64,000 bases of DNA from Macrostomum hystrix (Eukaryota > Platyhelminthes > Macrostomidae), in contig CATNEN010000001.1 of the NCBI GenBank assembly GCA_950097015.1, forward strand, positions 5,565,001 through 5,629,000, given 5' to 3'. How positions within the stretch are numbered: position 1 is the stretch's first letter; each line of letters starts with the position of its first letter. Shown in pieces: positions 13,501 to 25,654 of the stretch. The position numbers and the translations under genes were made by a program. Under the pieces are notes generated by a model that saw nothing but the letters and a program-made list of their open reading frames with translations, was not told the DNA's origin and searched no databases.

Positions 13501-16500
13501 CAAAGCCATGATAGTCACAGCCATGAGAGTCACAGCCATGATAGTCACAGCCATGAGAGTCACAGCCATGAGAGTCACAACCATGAGAGTCACAACCATG
13601 AGAGTCACAATCATGAGAGTCACAACCATGAGAGTCACAATCATGAGAGTCAAAGCCATGAGAGTCACAACCATGAGAGTCACAGCCATGTGAGTCACAA
13701 CCATGAGAGTCACAACCATGAGAGTCACAACCATGAGAGTCACAATCATGAGAGTCACAACCATGAGAGTCACAATCATGAGAGTCAAAGCCATGAGAGT
13801 CACAACCATGAGAGTCATAACCATGAGAGTCACAATCATGAGAGTCAAAGCCATGAGAGTCACAACCATGAGAGTCACAACCATGAGAGTCACAGGAAAT
13901 GAGAATCACAGGCATGAGAGTCACAGCCCTGAGAATCGTCACAGTCATGAGAGTCAAAGCCATGAGAGTCACAACCATGAGAGTCACAACCATGAGAGTC
14001 ACAACCATGATAGTCACAGCCATGAGAGTCAAAGCCATGATAGTCACAGCCATGAGAGTCACAACCATGATAGTCACAGCCATGAGAGTCAAAGCCATGA
14101 TAGTCACAGCCATGAGAGTCAAAGCCATGAGAGTCACAGCCATGATAGTCACAGCCATGAGAGTCACAGCCATGATAGTCACAGCCATGAGAGTCACAGC
14201 CATGATAGTCACAGCCATGAGAGTCAAAGCCATGATAGTCACAGCCATGAGAGTCACAGCCATGATAGTCACAGCCATGAGAGTCACAGCCATGAGAGTC
14301 ACAGCCATGATAGTCACAGCCATGAGAGTCACAGCCATGAGAGTCACAACCATGAGAGTCACAACCATGAGAGTCACAACCATGAGAGTCACAACCATGA
14401 GAGTCACAATCATGAGAGTCACAACCATGAGAGTCACAATCATGAGAGTCAAAGCCATGAGAGTCACAACCATGAGAGTCACAGCCATGTGAGTCACAAC
14501 CATGAGAGTCACAACTATGAGAGTCACAGCCATGTGAGTCACAACCATGAGAGTCACAATCATGAGAATCACAGCCATGATAGTCACAGCCATGAGAGTC
14601 AAAGCCATGATAGTCACAGCCATGAGAGTCAAAGCCATGAGAGTCACAGCCATGATAGTCACAGCCATGATAGTCACAGCCATGAGAGTCAAAGCCATGA
14701 TAGTCACAGCCATGAGAGTCACAGCCATGAGAGTCAAAGCCATGATAGTCACAGCCATGAGAGTCACAGCCATGATAGTCACAGCCATGAGAGTCACAGC
14801 CATGAGAGTCACAACCATGAGAGTCACAACCATGAGAGTCACAATCATGAGAGTCACAACCATGAGAGTCACAATCATGAGAGTCAAAGCCATGAGAGTC
14901 ACAACCATGAGAGTCACAGCCATGTGAGTCACAACCATGAGAGTCACAACCATGAGAGTCACAACCATGAGAGTCACAATCATGAGAGTCACAACCATGA
15001 GAGTCACAATCATGAGAGTCAAAGCCATGAGAGTCACAACCATGAGAGTCATAACCATGAGAGTCACAATCATGAGAGTCAAAGCCATGAGAGTCACAAC
15101 CATGAGAGTCACAACCATGAGAGTCACAGGAAATGAGAATCACAGGCATGAGAGTCACAGCCCTGAGAATCGTCACAGTCATGAGAGTCACAACTATGAG
15201 AGTCACAACCATGAGAGTCACAACCATGAGAGTCACAACCATGAGAGTCACAACCATGAGAGTCACAGCCATGAGAATCACAGCCATGATAGTCACAGCC
15301 ATGAGAATCACAGCCATGATAGTCACAGCCATGATAGTCACAGCCATGAGAGTCACAACCATGAGAGTCACAACCATGAGAGTCACAACCATGAGAGTCA
15401 CAACCATGAGAGTCACAACCATGAGAGTCACAACCATGAGAGTCACAACCATGAGAGTCACAACCATGAGAGTCACAACCATGAGAGTCACAACCATGAG
15501 AGTCACAACTATGAGAGTCACAGCCATGTGAGTCACAACCATGAGAGTCACAATCATGAGAATCACAGCCATGAGAGTCACAACCATGATAGTCACAGCC
15601 ATGAGAATCACAGCCATGATAGTCACAGCCATGATAGTCACAGCCATGAGAGTCACAACCATGAGAGTCACAACCATGAGAGTCACAACCATGAGAATCA
15701 CTCACAGTCATGAGAATCACAACCATGAGAGTCACAACCATGAGAGTCACAGCCATGAGAGTCACAGCCATGAGAGTCACAACCATGAGAATCACAACCA
15801 TGAGAGTCACAACCATGAGAGTCACAACCATGAGAGTCACAACCATGAGAGTCACAACCATGAGAGTCACAACCATGAGAGTCAAAGCCATGAGAGTCAC
15901 AACCATGAGAGTCACAACCATGAGAGTCACAACCATGAGAGTCAAAGCGCCATGAGAGTCACAACCATGAGAGTCACAACCATGAGAGTCACAACCATGA
16001 GAGTCACAGCCATGAGAATCACAGCCATGAGAGTCACAGCCCTGAGAATCACTCACAGTCATGAGAGTCACAACCATGAGAGTCACAACCATGAGAGTCA
16101 CAACCATGAGAGTCACAACCATGAAAGTCACAACCATGAGAGTCACAACCATGAGAGTCACAACCATGAGAGTCACAACCATGAGAGTCACAACTACGAG
16201 AGTCACAACCATGAGAGTCACAGCCCTGAGAGTCACAACCATGAGAGTCACAACTACGAGAGTCACAACCATGAGAGTCACAGCCCTGAGAGTCACAACC
16301 ATGAGAGTCACAACCATCAGAGTCACAACCATGAAAGTCACAGCCATGAGAGTCACAACCATGAGAGTCACAACCATGAGAGTCACAGTCATGAGAGTCA
16401 CAACCATGAGAGTCACAACCATGAAAGTCACAACCATGAGAGTCACAACCATGAGAGTCACAACCATGAGAGTCACAACCATGAAAGTCACAGCCATGAG

Positions 16501-18740
16501 AGTCACAACCATGAGAGTCACAACCATGAGAGTCACAACCATGAGAGTCACAACCATGAGAGTCACAACCATGAGAGTCAAAGCCATGAGAGTCACAACC
16601 ATGAGAGTCACAACCATGAGAGTCACAACCATGATAGTCACAGCCATGAGAGTCAAAGCCATGATAGTCACAGCCATGAGAGTCACAACCATGATAGTCA
16701 CAGCCATGAGAGTCAAAGCCATGATAGTCACAGCCATGAGAGTCAAAGCCATGAGAGTCACAGCCATGATAGTCACAGCCATGAGAGTCACAGCCATGAT
16801 AGTCACAGCCATGAGAGTCACAGCCATGATAGTCACAGCCATGAGAGTCAAAGCCATGATAGTCACAGCCATGAGAGTCACAGCCATGATAGTCACAGCC
16901 ATGAGAGTCACAGCCATGAGAGTCACAGCCATGATAGTCACAGCCATGAGAGTCACAGCCATGAGAGTCACAACCATGAGAGTCACAACCATGAGAGTCA
17001 CAACCATGAGAGTCACAACCATGAGAGTCACAATCATGAGAGTCACAACCATGAGAGTCACAATCATGAGAGTCAAAGCCATGAGAGTCACAACCATGAG
17101 AGTCACAGCCATGTGAGTCACAACCATGAGAGTCACAACCATGAGAGTCACAACCATGAGAGTCACAATCATGAGAGTCACAACCATGAGAGTCACAATC
17201 ATGAGAGTCAAAGCCATGAGAGTCACAACCATGAGAGTCACAACCATGAGAGTCACAATCATGAGAGTCAAAGCCATGAGAGTCACAACCATGAGAGTCA
17301 CAACCATGAGAGTCACAGGAAATGAGAATCACAGGCATGAGAGTCACAGCCCTGAGAATCGTCACAGTCATGAGAGTCACAACTATGAGAGTCACAACCA
17401 TGAGAGTCACAACCATGAGAGTCACAACCATGAGAGTCACAACCATGAGAGTCACAGCCATGAGAATCACAGCCATGATAGTCACAGCCATGAGAATCAC
17501 AGCCATGATAGTCACAGCCATGATAGTCACAGCCATGAGAGTCACAACCATGAGAGTCACAACCATGAGAGTCACAACCATGAGAGTCACAACCATGAGA
17601 GTCACAACCATGAGAGTCACAACCATGAGAGTCACAACCATGAGAGTCACAACCATGAGAGTCACAACCATGAGAGTCACAACCATGAGAGTCACAACTA
17701 TGAGAGTCACAGCCATGTGAGTCACAACCATGAGAGTCACAACCATGATAGTCACAGCCATGAGAATCACAGCCATGATAGTCACAGCCATGATAGTCAC
17801 AGCCATGAGAGTCACAACCATGAGAGTCACAACCATGAGAGTCACAACCATGAGAGTCACAACCATGAGAGTCACAACCATGATAGTCACAGCCATGAGA
17901 ATCACAGCCATGATAGTCACAGCCATGATAGTCACAGCCATGAGAGTCACAACCATGAGAGTCACAACCATGAGAGTCACAACCATGAGAGTCACAACCA
18001 TGAGAGTCACAACCATGAGAGTCACAACCATGAGAGTCACAACCATGAGAGTCACAACCATGAGAGTCACAACTATGAGAGTCACAGCCATGTGAGTCAC
18101 AACCATGAGAGTCACAATCATGAGAATCACAGCCATGAGAATCACAGCCATGATAGTCACAGCCATGAGAATCACAGCCATGATAGTCACAGCCATGATA
18201 GTCACAGCCATGAGAGTCACAACCATGAGAGTCACAACCATGAGAGTCACAACCATGAGAGTCACAACCATGAGAGTCACAACCATGAGAGTCACAACCA
18301 TGAGAGTCACAACCATGAGAGTCACAACCATGAGAGTCACAACCATGAGAGTCACAACCATGAGAGTCACAACCATGAGAGTCACAACCATGAGAGTCAC
18401 AACCATGAGAGTCACAACCATGAGAGTCACAACCATGAGAGTCACAACCATGAGAGTCACAACCATGAGAGTCACAACCATGAGAGTCACAACCATGAGA
18501 GTCACAACCATGATAGTCACGACTATGAGAGTCACAGCCATGAGAGTCACAACCATGAGAGTCACAACCATGAGAATCACAGCCATGAGAGTCACAACCA
18601 TGAGAGTCACAACCATGAGAGTCACAACCATGAGAGTCACAACCATGAGAGTCACAACCATGAGAGTCACAACCATGAGAGTCACAACTATGAGAGTCAC
18701 AGCCATGTGAGTCTCAACTACGAGAGTGAAAATTAAAAGA
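10575..18740. repeat. 8.2-kb minisatellite of a 15-bp unit (CACAACCATGAGAGT)n with higher-order repeats
   Basis: About 540 copies of CACAACCATGAGAGT. Variants are CACAGCCATGATAGT, CAAAGCCATGAGAGT and CACAATCATGAGAGT. Rare markers reveal large-scale copying: an off-phase GGAAATGAG insert occurs at 12271, 13895, 15129 and 17318, and a block from 10638 recurs at 15700 with a second marker (CAAAGCGCCA at 10881 and 15943) at the same 5062-bp offset. Because 15 is divisible by three, all frames stay open on both strands (up to 968 codons). These read as MRVTT, SHNHE, VVTLM or GCDSH pentapeptides and carry no sign of selection. Confidence 0.98.
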
Positions 18741-19674
18741 GTTTCAAGTACGATAGTCACAATTTTTAGCAATGAAGTAAGTTATTTTGTTTGCCTATCC
18801 CAAATTGACTATTATTGGCTAATTTAATCAGATAAAGTGAATCACTGACTGTCCATATTTCTACTTATTGTGTGTTAAAACAATGGCTAAAGCAATTTTC
18901 ACCCCCTATGACTACAAAAATACGTCAGAAAATTCTTAGAAACTGGCGAAAAAAATAAAAAAGTGATCCGCGAGTTCTGCCCATTGTTGGCAAGTGCAGA
19001 CAGTGCAACGATTTGCACCTCTCTCTCCAATTGCTAAAATATTGAAACAATGGAACATACGCGAGAGAATGAGCCAATGAAATTGTCACTCAACTAATTG
19101 ACAGATTGAATTTGCCAACTGCAACTAAAATAGGAAATAAAAAGAACTTAATAATTGTCTCACGGCTGTCATTATCACACCTTGGGGTGCACAACCACCC
19201 ACCCAGTCTCCTAGACCAAGAAATATTGGCAGTGCACGTGCGTGCCATAAAAAACTTGAGAAGAATCACTGAAAAGTGTGACAAAAACAGTCAAACATGT
19301 CATGCCCCTGAATACTAGGAACATTTTATCTGGACTAGATTTCGATCTCGTGTTTACATAGCAGGGCAGTAATTTTTTCAGACTAAAATTCCTTCATAAT
19401 TGCAGTGTGTGTCACTGTTCAAAGCATAATTTTCACACTCCTAATGGCTTGTCAACAGTTTTTTTACCCCGCCTCTTGATTAATACTTTGATGGAAAATT
19501 TTCTGTTGGCTTTTTGTTTTTAGAGCAATCCCGAGTTGAGAGATCTCTTGTCATGCTCAAAATAGCTGACTAACAATTTGGCTTCAGTTTTGCGATGTAC
19601 GTCACAGACTTTGCACCTTTACTTCACACATTAGAGCACTGCAATTATCTCTGACTATATTCATCTAAATTTAT
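18741..19674. other. Unique AT-rich spacer, no gene seen
   Basis: Short overlapping frames of 60-70 codons on both strands near 19.1-19.3 kb show no recognisable features. Confidence 0.5.
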
Positions 19675-20200
19675 GTCTTTATCTCTCTGTCTCTCTGTCC
19701 CTCTGTCTCTCTGTCTCTCTGTCTCTCTGTCTCTGTCTCTCTGTCTCTCTGTCTCTCTGTCTCTCTGTCTCTGTCTCTCTGTCTCTCTGTCTCATTGTCT
19801 CTCTGTCTCTTTGTCTCTCTGTCTCATTGTCTCTCTGTCTCTCTGTCTCTCTGTCTCTGTCTCTCTGTCTCTCTGTCTCATTGTCTCTCTGTCTCTTTGT
19901 CCCTCTGTCTCTCTGTCTCTCTGTCTCTCTGTCTCTCTGTCCCTCTGTCTCATTGTCTCTCTGTCTCTTTGTCCCTCTGTCTCTCTGTCTCTCTGTCTCT
20001 CTGTCTCTCTGTCTCTCTGTCTCTCTGTCCCTCTGTCTCTCTGTCTCTCTGTCTCTCTGTCCCTCTGTCTCTCTGTCTCTCTGTCTCTCTGTCTCTCTGT
20101 CTCTCTGTCTCTCTGTCTCTCTGCCTCTCTGCCTCTCTGTCTCTCTGTCTCTCTGTCTCTCTGCCTCTCTGTCTCTCTGGCTGTCTGTCTCTCTGTGACT
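19675..20200. repeat. 8-bp simple repeat (TCTCTGTC)n
   Basis: A pyrimidine-rich array of CTCTCTGT with occasional CCCT, CATT, CTTT and GCCT variants. The open frames (SLSLCLSV and the complementary RETERQRD) are repeat artefacts. Confidence 0.95.
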
Positions 20201-20827
20201 CGTGTTTCGTGCTGATTCAGTAACAGCCTTCATGTTCTGCAATCCCAAGCGTGTCCTCTATCCGTCGGCCAATGCCCTAAACAGGTTAGCCCAGTGCTCC
20301 AACAAGAATTACTAATTACAGTTTACACATTCAATTCCTGGGAAGCGTACACAAGATGGCTGATTAAAATTATTCCCATTCTAAATTAGCCTGTTTGAGT
20401 AAGTCTGTTAAACATTCAAGTATCTATGCTCATCAGAATGCTAATCAGGATCAATAAAATGTCATCCTTGCAAGTGGAAGCTGTCAAATTGGCCTGCGAC
20501 CAAGAGGCACAGTGGAGACAAAGGCGGAGAGAAAGCAAAAGAAAGTTTTTGGGAAGAAAAACTCGGTTCGTCTGAAGGACACTTGCGAAAATTCATTGAA
20601 AATAATTCAGATTGAAGTAATTTGCGATCAGGCCAGAAAGTGCCAACGAAATAATTTTTTGCTTGCACTACAAACACTCACCCGAAACAGCAAGGCTAAT
20701 TTATTCACACAAATGCTAATGTGCTCCTGTTAGCAACTAATTGCTTCAGGACCGTCACGGCAAAATACATTTCAAAGCTTGGGTCGGCAAACTTAACCAA
20801 CGAAATTATAAAATAGGCTATGGTTAC
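20201..20827. other. Unique spacer, no gene seen
   Basis: Opposed frames of about 70 codons near 20.5-20.7 kb have no identifiable features. I see no splice-consistent exon. Confidence 0.45.
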
Positions 20828-21575
20828 AATCGAGAATCTAGAATCGTAGCTAGAATCGTAGCTAGAATCGTAGCTAGAATCGTAGATAGAATCGTAGCTA
20901 GAATCATAGCTAGACCGAAAGCCAGAGCCGTAACTAGAATCGTAGCTAGAATCGTAGCTAGAATCGTAACTAGAATCGTAGCTAAAATCGTAGCTAGAAT
21001 CGTAGCTAGAATCGTAGCTAGAATCGTAGCTAGAATCGTAGCTAGAATCGTAGCTAGAATCGTAGCTAGAATCGTAGCTAGAATCGTAACTAGAATCGTA
21101 GCTAGAATCGTAGCTAGAATCGTAGCTAGAATCGTAGCTAGAATCGTAGCTAGAATCGTAGCTAGAATCGTAGCTAGAATCGTAGCTAGAATCGTAGCTA
21201 GAATCGTAGCTAGAATCGTAGCTAGAATCGTAGCTAGAATCGTAGCTAGAATAGTAGCTAGAATCGTAGCTAGAATAGTAGCTAGAATCGTAGCTAGAAC
21301 CGTAGCTAGAATCGTAGCTAGACCGAAAGCCAGAACCGTAACTAGAATCGTAGCTAGAATCGTAGCTAGAATCGTAGCTAGAACCGTAGCTAGAACCGTA
21401 GCTAGAATCGTAGCTATAATCGTAGCTAGAATCGTAGCTAGAATCGTAGCTATAATCGTAGCTAGAATCGTAGCTAGAATCGTAGCTAGAATCGTAGCTA
21501 GAATCGTAGCTAGAATCGTAGCTAGAATCGTAGCTAGAACCGTAGCTAGACCGATAGTCAGAATCATAGTAGTCT
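20828..21575. repeat. 12-bp minisatellite (TAGAATCGTAGC)n
   Basis: About 60 copies of TAGAATCGTAGC. An off-unit marker (AGACCGAAAGCCAGA) occurs twice, near 20910 and 21322. The reverse complement of the same unit appears in the array at 22955-23215. Confidence 0.96.
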
Positions 21576-21617
21576 AGTAATCTACTATGTCATAATCATA
21601 GTAATCACCCTAGACTC

Positions 21618-21745
21618 ATAATGTCTCACACCAGTCTCACGCCACTCTCACACTGTCTCACCCCAGTCTCTCACTGTCCTACATCAGGCACACACTGTCT
21701 GACCCAGTCTCACAGTGTCTCACCCCAGTCTCTCAATCTCTCTGG
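21618..21745. repeat. Irregular CTCAC/GTCTC repeat
   Basis: Short irregular copies of GTCTCACCCCAGTCTCTCAC. It resembles, in reverse complement, the GTGAGACAC core of the array at 23.2-25.4 kb. Confidence 0.7.
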
Positions 21746-22164
21746 GTCTATGAGAGCCTACTTTAAATATGAAGTGCAATATTTCGCGAAAATTTCTCGT
21801 CTTTTTAATGATGAATTGCAGTAGAGGAAAAAGTAATAACAGTATTTCAGTAATAGATCGATTTTTTCATCGTCCCTGGAGAAACTAAGTTAAGGAAAGA
21901 AATATATTCGAGTAAAACTGGGTGACCGATCAACCAACGTGGTTCGTTGATTCTGAGATCCGTTTCCGTGAAATTCCCGTGAGACTTCGAGAGACATAAA
22001 GAAAGGTTTTCAATCAAAAGAACAGTTTTTATTGCAATTGAATGTTGATATTTTGACTAATATTACAGGGATTTTAACTAGCTACTACAGGTCTTAATTC
22101 TGCTGTTTCTTGCAATACAGGTTTTGGTCTCGCCTAACAGGTACTTGCTGCCTTCTCTTACGAA

Positions 22165-22485
22165 TAGAAACTTCTAACAGGTGAATCTCTTATCTAACAG
22201 GTTAATCTCTTATCTAACAAGTTAAACCTCTTATCTAGCCAGTGAATCTCTTATCTAACAAGTGAACCTCTTATCTGACAGGTGAATCTCTTATCTAATA
22301 AGTGAATCTCTTATCTAACAGGTGAATCTCTTATCTAACAGGTGAATCTCTTATCTAATAAGTGAATCTCTTATCTAACAGGTGAATCTCTTATCTAACA
22401 GGTGAATCTCTTATCTAACAGGTGAATCTCTTATCTAATAAGTGAATCTCTTATCTAACAGGTGAACCTCTCACAGGTGAATAGA
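22165..22485. repeat. 20-bp minisatellite (AACAGGTGAATCTCTTATCT)n
   Basis: About 15 copies, some with AATAAG in place of AACAGG. It contains TCTAACAG, the reverse complement of the CTGTTAGA core found in the arrays at 26.3-31.0 kb. Confidence 0.92.
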
Positions 22486-22954
22486 ATCGTCGTTAAAACA
22501 ATGACAGTTTTACCCGCAGATGCTAACATCATTTTCAATTAGAAAATTGGGCCAGAAAAGAAACAAAGAATAGATAATTGTCTTACAAAACGCCCACGTA
22601 TTTTATGTAATCACATATTTTATCATTGCTATCAAATTTCCATCCTCACCTGCTGCTTGTGATTCAGCTGTCTGCGTCGGATTGCTTTTGTTGCTAGGGA
22701 CAGAAATCTTTCTTTGACTTTGAATTTTAGCAAATTTCGGCAACAAATTTAATTGCATAGTTTTAGTACAAAAGTATTTTTAAGCAGTTTTTTGTCGATG
22801 TTTGAATCAGTCGTTTTTTATACAGCAGAAAAATTTTCGCGAATAGCTGAACATTATTGAATTATTGAACACAATGAAAATTTGCCATCATTATTGCATC
22901 GATTCTAGCTACTATTCTGGAGCTAGAATCGTAAATCGATTATAACTGTAGCAA
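22486..22954. other. AT-rich spacer between arrays
   Basis: No gene seen. Near 22905-22930 it already contains isolated CGATTCTAGCTAC and GCTAGAATCG units of the flanking arrays in both orientations. Confidence 0.5.
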
Positions 22955-23215
22955 AAATTCTTGCTACGATTCTAGCTATCGGTTCTAGATACGATTCTGG
23001 CTATCGGTTCTAGATACGATTCTGGCTATCGGTTCTAGATACGATTCTGGCTATCGGTTCTAGATACGATTCTGGCTATCGGTTCTAGATACGATTCTGG
23101 CTATCGGTTCTAGCTAAGTTTCTAGCTATCGGTTCTAGCTACGATTCTAGCTATCGGTTCTAGCTACGATTCTAGCTATCGGTTCTAGCTACGATTCTGG
23201 CTATCGGTTCTAGAG
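22955..23215. repeat. 25-bp minisatellite, inverted relative of the 20.8-kb array
   Basis: Tandem 25-bp units built from a GCTACGATTCTAG-like half (GATACGATTCTGG) and a GCTATCGGTTCTA half. The first half is the reverse complement of the 12-bp unit at 20828-21575. Confidence 0.9.
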
Positions 23216-25402
23216 ACAGTAAGAGACTTGTGGGAGACAGTGAGACACTTAAATCAGAGAATCACATAGACAGTGAGACACTCATGTAGACATTGAGACA
23301 CTCAGGCAGACAGTGAGACACTCAGGCAGGCAGTGACCACTCAGGCAGACAGTGAGACACTCAGGCAGACAGTGAGACACTCAGGCAGGCAGTGAGACAC
23401 TCAGGCAGACATTGAGACACTCAGGCAGACAGTGAGACACTCAGGCAGGCAGTGACACACTCAGGCAGACAGTGAGACACTCAGGCAGACAGTGAGACAC
23501 TCAGGCAGGCAGTGAGACACTCATGTAGACATTGAGACATTCAGGCAGACAGTGAGACACTCAGGCAGACAGTGAGACACTCAGGCAGACAGTGAGACAC
23601 TCAGGCAGACAGTGAGACACTCAGGCAGACAGTGAGACACTCAGGCAGGCAGTGAGACACTCATGTAGACATTGAGACATTCAGGCAGGCAGTGAGACAC
23701 TCAGGCAGACAGTGAGACACTCAGGCAGGCAGTGAGACACTCATGTAGACATTGAGACATTCAGGCAGGCAGCGACCACTCAGGCAGACAGTGAGACACT
23801 CAGGCAGACAGTGAGACACTCAGGCAGACAGTGAGACACTCAGGCAGACAGTGAGACATTCAGGCAGGCAGTGAGACACTCAGGCAGGCAGTGAGACACT
23901 CAGGCAGGCAGTGACACACTCAGGCAGACAGTGAGACACTCAGGCAGGCAGTGAGACACTCAGGCAGACAGTGAGACACTCAGGCAGGCAGTGAGACACT
24001 CAGGCAGGCAGTGACACACTCAGGCAGACAGTGAGACACTCAGGCAGGCAGTGAGACACTCAGGCAGACAGTGAGACACTCAGGCAGGCAGTGAGACACT
24101 CAGGCAGGCAGTGACACACTCAGGCAGACAGTGAGACACTCAGGCAGGCAGTGAGACACTCAGGCAGGCAGTGACACACTCAGGCAGGCAGTGAGACACT
24201 CAGGCAGGCAGTGACACACTCAGGCAGACAGTGAGACACTCAGGCAGACAGTGAGACACTCAGGCAGACAGTGAGACACTCAGGCTGACAGTGAGACATT
24301 CAGGCAGACAGTGAGACACTCAGGCAGACAGTGAGACACTCAGGCAGACAGTGACCACTCAGGCAGACAGTGAGACACTCAGGCAGACAGTGAGACACTC
24401 AGGCAGACAGTGAGACACTCAGGCAGACAGTGAGACACTCAGGCAGACAGTGAGACACTCAGGCAGACAGTGAGACACTCAGGCAGGCAGTGAGACACTC
24501 AGGCAGGCAGTGACACACTCAGGCAGACAGTGAGACACTCAGGCAGGCAGTGAGACACTCAGGCAGGCAGTGAGACACTCAGGCAGGCAGTGAGACACTC
24601 AGGCAGGCAGTGACACACTCAGGCAGGCAGTGAGACACTCAGGCAGGCAGTGAGACATTCAGGCAGGCAGTGAGACATTCAGGCAGGCAGTGAGACACTC
24701 AGGCAGACAGTGAGACACTCAGGCAGGCAGTGACACACTCAGGCAGGCAGTGACACACTCAGGCAGACAGTGAGACACTCAGGCAGGCAGTGAGACATTC
24801 AGGCAGGCAGTGAGACACTCAGGCAGGCAGTGAGACATTCAGGCAGGCAGTGAGACACTCAGGCAGGCAGTGAGACATTCAGGCAGGCAGTGAGACACTC
24901 AGGCAGGCAGTGAGACACTCAGGCAGGCAGTGAGACACTCAGGCAGACAGTGAGACACTCAGGCAGACAGTGACACACTCAGGCAGGCAGTGAGACACTC
25001 AGGCAGGCAGTGAGACACTCAGGCAGACAGTGAGACATTCAGGCAGACAGTGAGACACTCAGGCAGGCAGTGAGACACTCAGGCAGGCAGTGACACACTC
25101 AGGCAGGCAGTGAGACACTCAGGCAGGCAGTGAGACACTCAGGCAGACAGTGACACACTCAGGCAGGCAATGAGACACTCAGGCAGGCAGTGAGACACTC
25201 AGGCAGACAGTGAGACACTCAGGCAGACAGTGAGACACTCAGGCAGACAGTGAGACACTCAGGCAGGCAGTGAGACACTCAGGCAGGCAGTGAGACACTC
25301 AGGCAGACAGTGAGACACTCAGGCTGACAGTGAGACACTCAGGCAGGCAGTGAGACACTCAGGCAGACAGTGAGACACTCAGGCAGACAGTGAGACACTC
25401 AG
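23216..25402. repeat. 20-bp minisatellite (CAGGCAGACAGTGAGACACT)n, about 2.2 kb
   Basis: About 109 copies. Variants are GGCAGG, GACACACT, ACATT and a 19-bp form (GTGACCACT). Runs of variant types recur in order, indicating multi-unit duplication. Confidence 0.97.
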
Positions 25403-25654
25403 ATCGACGCGAAGCGAAGGCAAACAAGCTTTGCCGCAGCGTAGGAAAACGCCATGTGTTCGTGTGTGTCATGAAATTGTCACGTTCGCAATACGTTTGT
25501 CCGCACTATCTATGCATTAGCAATGTTTGCCTTATCTTGCACTGGATAGCTTGAAGGCATTTTAGGCTTGCATATTTTATATAAAGGCCAGTTGTTGACC
25601 AGCTCCAAATAGGCCAAGTCAATTCGGAGAATACTAAAATAATTTCACGCAGCC

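Noticed and set aside
10987-13893. A 968-codon minus-strand open frame (VVTLM then GCDSH pentapeptides) and similar long frames on both strands
   Set aside because: The 15-bp unit keeps every frame open on both strands; there is no start context, splice structure, domain or codon bias. The same holds for the frames in the 12-, 18- and 21-bp arrays.
23216-25402. CRISPR array
   Set aside because: Units are contiguous 20-mers without unique spacers, and the genome is eukaryotic.
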